Shown piece after piece: positions 6,333-9,745 of a DNA stretch of 9,745 bases. The stretch covers positions 1-9,745 of the forward strand of contig JAOZLI010000083.1 of assembly GCA_029934915.1 (NCBI GenBank). The letters run 5' to 3'. This DNA comes from Desulfocapsa sp. (GTDB taxonomy: Bacteria; Desulfobacterota; Desulfobulbia; Desulfobulbales; Desulfocapsaceae). The translations under genes were made by a program, and so were the position numbers. Positions within the stretch are counted from its first letter, which is position 1. Every line of letters begins with the position of its first letter. The notes below the pieces were generated by a model that did no database searches, was not told the DNA's origin, and was given only the letters and a program-made list of their open reading frames with translations.

Positions 6333-6620
6333 ATGATCGAACTTGTCAAAAAAACCTTGTTAACAGGTATCGGAGTTGCGGCACTGAGTAAAGAAAAAAT
6401 AGAAAGTCTGGCCAAAGAAGTTGCCGAAAAAGGAAAACTTACCGAGCAGGAAGGGAAAGAATTTGTGGATCAACTTCTTAACCGATCAGAAGAAGCCAGA
6501 GAAGAATTGCAGGCACAGATTGAAGCAAAGGTTAGGGCCGTTCTCGAAAAAATGGATGTGGCAAAGAAGAGTGATGTTGACGCTTTGAGGAAAGAGATAG
6601 AAGAACTTAAAGAATCGTAA
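6333..6620 (+). CDS. Phasin-family-like small coiled-coil protein
   Basis: The 95-aa product starts at ATG 6333 with a good ribosome binding site (GAGAGGGA at 6319-6326). Residues 4-18 form a short apolar helix (V-K-K-T-L-L-T-G-I-G-V-A-A-L), followed by a charged helix (20-50) and a Glu/Lys/Ala-rich coiled coil (about 51-94). This pattern and length match proteins annotated as polyhydroxyalkanoate synthesis regulator phasin (COG3937-like), which are widespread in bacteria without PHA genes. No PHA synthase or depolymerase lies nearby, so a granule role is not supported. It lies 33 bp after dus and just before a terminator, so it is probably the last gene of the HEAT/PilZ-dus operon. Confidence 0.8.
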   Translation: MIELVKKTLLTGIGVAALSKEKIESLAKEVAEKGKLTEQEGKEFVDQLLNRSEEAREELQAQIEAKVRAVLEKMDVAKKSDVDALRKEIEELKES

Positions 6621-6669
6621 CAATTATATCATCAAACCCGATCGCTCATATCTCATTGTAAGATGGATT

Positions 6670-6719
6670 GAAGACAACCACCTGTTAACTGAACTATACT
6701 TTAGCAGGTGGTTGTCTTT
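6670..6719 (+). terminator. Intrinsic terminator between convergent genes
   Basis: AAGACAACCACCTG (6671-6684) pairs perfectly with CAGGTGGTTGTCTT (6705-6718). The stem extends inward by four more pairs (one wobble) to an 12-nt loop at 6689-6700. The 3' side continues CTTTGTT on the + strand. It sits 50 bp after the phasin-like gene and 15 bp beyond the stop of the leftward gene. The hairpin is symmetric, but on the - strand it is followed by a poorer T-run, so it mainly serves the rightward operon. Confidence 0.85.
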
Positions 6720-6733
6720 GTTATACGATTTTA

Positions 6734-9055
6734 TCAGCGACGACGTCCTCCTCCTCCCCCTCGACGTGCGCCACCACTTCGATGAGAAGTACCACTGGGC
6801 CTGTTGTAACTACTTGATCTTTCTGTGGCTCGCTGCCTTGAATATTGCTGCCTGTCGATGGATGAAGTCCTATCGTATCCAGAGCGTTGCTGAGCAGTAG
6901 TACGAGCCTGTTCAGCTTTTGCTGAGGTGGTATTGTTTTGCCATTGTCCATTGCTACGCTGCTGCCATTGCCCGTTATTGTTGCGCAGGACATTTCCGTC
7001 CTTGTCGGCCAGGATGTTGTTGGGGCGATTCTCGCTGCCTACATTTGCAGCCTTATTTCGCATATCGTTCGTGCTGAGCTGTCCTAGCGATTCAGCTTTA
7101 CCGGATCGATTCATCACGGCAGCTGTTCCAAGTGCTGCTGCTCCTCCAGCGGCTGCAATCTTACCAGCCTGGTTTGTTGATGCTCTATTTGTAATCTCCT
7201 GCCTGTCACCCTTATTTATTGAACGGGAGTTAACTGTGTTTTGAATGTTGGCACGCTGCTCGTTGCTTCGATAGATATTGTTGCGATTTGAGATATTATT
7301 GAAATTACGATTACTGTTAATATTTACATTGTTTATATTAACCTGTCTGTACGACGGCCTGTAACCTCTCGGTCCATAACAGTGCCGACCACCCCAGTAT
7401 CGGCCGTGGTAGCCGCCGCCGCTATAAAACCCAACACGAAAGGGACCTGAGCTCCAGCTCATGCCAAAACCCCAGCCGGTCCATGGATTATAAGAGACAC
7501 TGAATCCCCAGGTTGCAGGACGCGGGTAATAATAATAGGGCGTAATCCAGGGGTTGTAATAATAGCCGGTACCATAGACAATGGTAGGCCCGTAGATATA
7601 ACTGCCAACATATCCGGGAGTATATCCCACATAGACCACGTCAGGCGTGGAATCGTATACATACACATACTTAGCGTTATAAACAGGACTGGATGGCGGT
7701 ACCTGGTCGATCCCTGGGGGGGCCTGATCTGACACTGTCCAGGGGCCGGTTGCAGCTGAAGATATATACCAGACAGCATCTTTAACCAGGTAAAATTGTT
7801 TGTCTGTCTTGATTACTGTTTCTGAACAGTTCACTGCAAAAAGGAGACTTGTGCTATCTATTTTTTTAAATTCCGGCTTGCCATCATAGGAAACCTTGAT
7901 ATCCACCGGCCCTTTTTTTACTGCGGCTGTTTGCGGTATCTGGGCATCCATAACCGCTTCTTTGGCTTCATCGGTCCCTGCAACAGATGCTCTCACATCG
8001 GCATATTTGGATTCTTTAGGAATATCAGAAAAGGTTGCTGGAAGCTTGTTGGCTTCAACATACTTCCAGGTACCAGTCATGGATTTAGATTTATACCAGC
8101 GACCTGAAATAATAAGATAGTACTTTTGGCTCTTCACATCCATAAACACATCGGAGTTGGTATTACTCATGGCCAGAAGGTCGTCGGTCAATGGTGAAAA
8201 TTCAGCTTTTCCTGTGGAAACGACAAGTTCTGTAGGTTTGTGTGTAACAACAATGGTTGGAGCATTTTCGGCGGTTATTTTGGCGGTGGAGTCCTCTGTT
8301 TGTTGGCTTTTTGTATTGGCTTCGCTCTCTTTATTTGCCACCATTTTAACAAGAGTTGCGGGCGGCTGGTCCGTGTAACTCCATGGCCCGTCAGATTTCT
8401 TGGCACTGTACCAGACATTGGCTGCAGTATTTAAAAACCAATTATCGTTTTTACTATCAAAAAAGAGTGGGTAGGGAGTGTTCGCAACTGCCTGATATTC
8501 GCTATTTTCAATTTCCTGCAACATGGCCTTGCCATCAATTGCAACCAGCAGAGCCGGTTTATCCATATAAATAATTTCAGGAGGTTTATTGTTAAGGTTT
8601 GCTGCTAGTTTTTGGTCCTGCTTAACTGCAGCAAGAGCAGTTGTCAATTCATCCAGTGAGGATGTCAGGTTTCCTCTTTTTATACCTTGTTGAACAGCCG
8701 CACTGAATTCTTTTTCCAGCTCTTTATTCTCTTTGGGGAAACGAGTATTGGTAATTTCCAGAGTTTGATAATGGACCGTACGCTGTTCTCGATCAATATT
8801 TACCTGAGCAGTAAACCAGGCAGCACCAAAGACTGGCGAGGCATCACCTGAATCATGATATGCAACGGCTGCTCTCCCCTTTAAAATATTCCCTTCCAGG
8901 GATTCTACCTGGGGTTGGTAGATAGTGATGGAACCGGAAGTAACTTTCACATCCCTGGGCCACTTGTTCAATTCCTCTGCTTGTACCAGTGGTATAATCA
9001 GTAAAGACAGTAGCAAAATAAGAAAACCAAAACGAAATGTTTTGAAAGTAAGCAT
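6734..9055 (-). CDS. Exported repeat protein, Tyr/Gly- and Asn-rich ('carbohydrate-binding family V/XII'-like)
   Basis: The 773-aa product has a signal peptide (1-26, cleavage after V-Q-A) and is preceded by AGGTGA close to the ATG at 9055. Three related repeats of about 70-80 residues lie at about 158-235, 265-342 and 378-448. Each has a Gly-Lys plus acidic/hydrophobic segment and ends in an aromatic strand, then W-Y-x-S and G-(P/T)-W (WYSAKKSDGPW, WYKSKSMTGTW, WYISSAATGPW). Residues 463-570 hold 23 Tyr and 6 Trp with many Gly, including VVYVGYTPGY and YNPWTGWGF. Residues 571-610 are 40 percent Asn. An Ala/Gly stretch (632-647), a twice-repeated N-G-Q-W-Q and an Arg/Ser/Gly tail ending RGGGGGRRR follow. 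Similar proteins are often labelled carbohydrate-binding family V/XII, but no catalytic residues are seen and the binding target is unknown. It is probably periplasmic, outer-membrane-associated or extracellular, and transcribed alone. Confidence 0.85.
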   Translation of the reverse strand: MLTFKTFRFGFLILLLSLLIIPLVQAEELNKWPRDVKVTSGSITIYQPQVESLEGNILKGRAAVAYHDSGDASPVFGAAWFTAQVNIDREQRTVHYQTLEITNTRFPKENKELEKEFSAAVQQGIKRGNLTSSLDELTTALAAVKQDQKLAANLNNKPPEIIYMDKPALLVAIDGKAMLQEIENSEYQAVANTPYPLFFDSKNDNWFLNTAANVWYSAKKSDGPWSYTDQPPATLVKMVANKESEANTKSQQTEDSTAKITAENAPTIVVTHKPTELVVSTGKAEFSPLTDDLLAMSNTNSDVFMDVKSQKYYLIISGRWYKSKSMTGTWKYVEANKLPATFSDIPKESKYADVRASVAGTDEAKEAVMDAQIPQTAAVKKGPVDIKVSYDGKPEFKKIDSTSLLFAVNCSETVIKTDKQFYLVKDAVWYISSAATGPWTVSDQAPPGIDQVPPSSPVYNAKYVYVYDSTPDVVYVGYTPGYVGSYIYGPTIVYGTGYYYNPWITPYYYYPRPATWGFSVSYNPWTGWGFGMSWSSGPFRVGFYSGGGYHGRYWGGRHCYGPRGYRPSYRQVNINNVNINSNRNFNNISNRNNIYRSNEQRANIQNTVNSRSINKGDRQEITNRASTNQAGKIAAAGGAAALGTAAVMNRSGKAESLGQLSTNDMRNKAANVGSENRPNNILADKDGNVLRNNNGQWQQRSNGQWQNNTTSAKAEQARTTAQQRSGYDRTSSIDRQQYSRQRATERSSSYNRPSGTSHRSGGARRGGGGGRRR

Positions 9056-9311
9056 ACGTTCACCTGTGTGTGAGTAAAATATCTAAAGGCTATCTTGAAA
9101 AGAAAGTCAGTAGAAGTTATTTCTGAACGAGTTCTTAATTGACACTTAATAATAACTATTAATCGTTATGGTTTGAAAAGTCTAATGACTTCTCCTTTTT
9201 CGATTGTTGATATTCATAATAGTCAGTAAATGGTTTTTACAGGGAATAGTCAGGTAACCTTGAGTTTTTTCACATATTAAAGTCTCTCCCAGGGTAATGA
9301 CTAATGTAGGA
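9056..9311 (-). promoter_or_regulatory. Upstream region of the exported repeat protein
   Basis: These 256 AT-rich bases contain no convincing ORF and presumably hold the promoter of the leftward gene. TTAAT occurs on the + strand at 9135-9139, 9146-9150 and 9159-9163, at spacings of 11 and 13 bp. The last two form part of an inverted repeat, TTAATA (9146-9151) and TATTAA (9157-9162). Such near-helical spacing is typical of response-regulator binding sites, but no family consensus is matched. I could not pick a convincing -35/-10 pair. Confidence 0.3.
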
Positions 9312-9476
9312 CTATTTTTTAAATAAGTCTGAATGGCTGCCAGTTCGTTCAAAAATAATCTCTTGCTCTAGATATTTATAGGCTCTTTCTAATTTTTCTT
9401 GAAATGATTTCTTTCTTCGAAGGATGCCATTGCAATTCATCCAATTTAAGTAAAACCGCAAGTAGAAACTGTTCAT
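9312..9476 (-). CDS. Doubtful small ORF, 54 aa, unknown
   Basis: The frame is open from ATG 9500, but the ATG at 9476 is preceded closely by GGAAGGA and gives a 54-residue product. It starts with an aromatic segment (FYLRFYLNW) and continues into a highly charged, helix-prone part (RRKKSFQEKLERAYKYLEQE). I recognise no family. It lies in an AT-rich region next to a dispersed repeat, so it may be a remnant of a larger gene, a real small protein, or noise. No conserved neighbour supports it. Confidence 0.25.
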   Translation of the reverse strand: MNSFYLRFYLNWMNCNGILRRKKSFQEKLERAYKYLEQEIIFERTGSHSDLFKK

Positions 9477-9500
9477 ATTTCCTTCCAAACCCCTGTTCAT

Positions 9501-9601
9501 AATTATTCAGCTATGATTGGATCAATTTATTCGAGAAGATTAGTGAAACATCTTAGTCCGTCACTAACATACCATTATTTGATCTAATTCTTACCAATCT
9601 T
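9501..9601. other. AT-rich intergenic DNA without recognisable features
   Basis: Between the small ORF and the right-hand repeat I see no coding potential, terminator or RNA gene. Together with 9056-9500, this makes roughly 690 bp to the window edge without a confident gene. Confidence 0.6.
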
Positions 9602-9745
9602 GATGGCGTCGTAAAAAGCTTCTCAACCATGAAGGGCATGAAGGCCATGAAGAAAAGAACAACAACAAATCATTCCTTTAACTTCATATTCGAGGAACGC
9701 AAATTTAGTGGAATGAGACGTACTTAGGTACGCCGCAGTGACAGT
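9602..9745 (-). repeat. Right copy of the dispersed repeat (longer form)
   Basis: Read on the - strand from 9745, this copy matches left bases 3-66 at 59 of 64 positions. It then has a 63-bp block not present on the left, and rejoins the left copy at 9618-9602. Its hairpin (9717-9723 with 9728-9734) has one mismatch. The repeat runs to the last base of the window, so its full length is unknown. The extra block carries a 9-bp tandem repeat and an AC-rich stretch (about 9658-9668). Confidence 0.8.
9628..9654 (+). repeat. Three 9-bp tandem units inside the right repeat
   Basis: CATGAAGGG, CATGAAGGC and CATGAAGAA follow each other without a gap. The unit is absent from the left copy. No open reading frame of useful length uses it. 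Confidence 0.8.

Noticed and set aside
6927..7244. 105-codon + strand ORF opposite the Asn-rich region
   Set aside because: It is antisense to a longer gene with a signal peptide, internal repeats and SD. Its Cys/Leu/Pro-rich product reflects the complementary low-complexity codons.
9682..9728. Possible short peptide end encoded by the right repeat (reading into MRRT-stop)
   Set aside because: The left copy keeps the same frame only in part, there is no start codon with SD upstream, and the hairpin suggests selection on DNA or RNA rather than protein.
3..9745. Terminal inverted repeats of a 9.7-kb transposon
   Set aside because: No transposase or recombinase is inside, and the cargo looks chromosomal. 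Repeat copies at contig edges explain the pattern more simply, so I report only the inverted repeats.

Overview
The window looks like chromosomal DNA from a Gram-negative bacterium. The best guess is a sulfate- or metal-reducing deltaproteobacterium (Desulfobacterota, for example a Desulfobulbales-like lineage). This rests on overall impression: a lipoprotein, a Sel1 protein and a large secreted protein with signal peptides, a HEAT/cyclic-nucleotide-binding/PilZ protein, and a secreted protein of the type often labelled 'carbohydrate-binding family V/XII'. No rRNA, tRNA, CRISPR array, intact transposase or phage gene is visible.

Layout. Positions 3-83 and 9602-9745 hold the same dispersed repeat in opposite orientations, so the window is bounded by inverted copies. 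Rightward genes follow. gabD (239-1687, succinate-semialdehyde dehydrogenase) and a small lipoprotein gene (1716-2219) form one operon. A strong intrinsic terminator at 2244-2285 follows, and the likely start codon of the next gene, a secreted Sel1-repeat protein (2260-2820), lies in its loop. A 153-bp gap with two inverted repeats leads to a second rightward operon: a 792-aa HEAT/cNMP-binding-like/PilZ protein (2974-5352), a tRNA-dihydrouridine synthase overlapping it by 4 bp (5349-6299), and a small phasin-like coiled-coil protein (6333-6620). This operon ends at a terminator at 6670-6719.

On the other strand, 9055-6734 encodes a 773-aa exported protein. It has three internal repeats with a Trp-Tyr/Gly-Pro-Trp signature, a Tyr/Trp/Gly-rich segment, an Asn-rich segment and an Arg/Gly tail. 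The 690 bp between it and the right edge are AT-rich and hold only a weak 54-codon ORF, possible regulatory repeats and the right copy of the boundary repeat.

How the genes might work together is inferred only from position. The PilZ motifs point to a c-di-GMP effector, translationally coupled to a tRNA-modifying enzyme. The nearby exported proteins (lipoprotein, Sel1 protein, Tyr/Asn-rich protein) are plausible envelope or surface components. No complete new defence or mobile system is evident. The most unusual features are the terminator that contains a start codon, the HEAT-cNMP-PilZ/Dus coupling, a C9 tract at the start of dus, and the inverted boundary repeats, one of which carries a clean 63-bp deletion.
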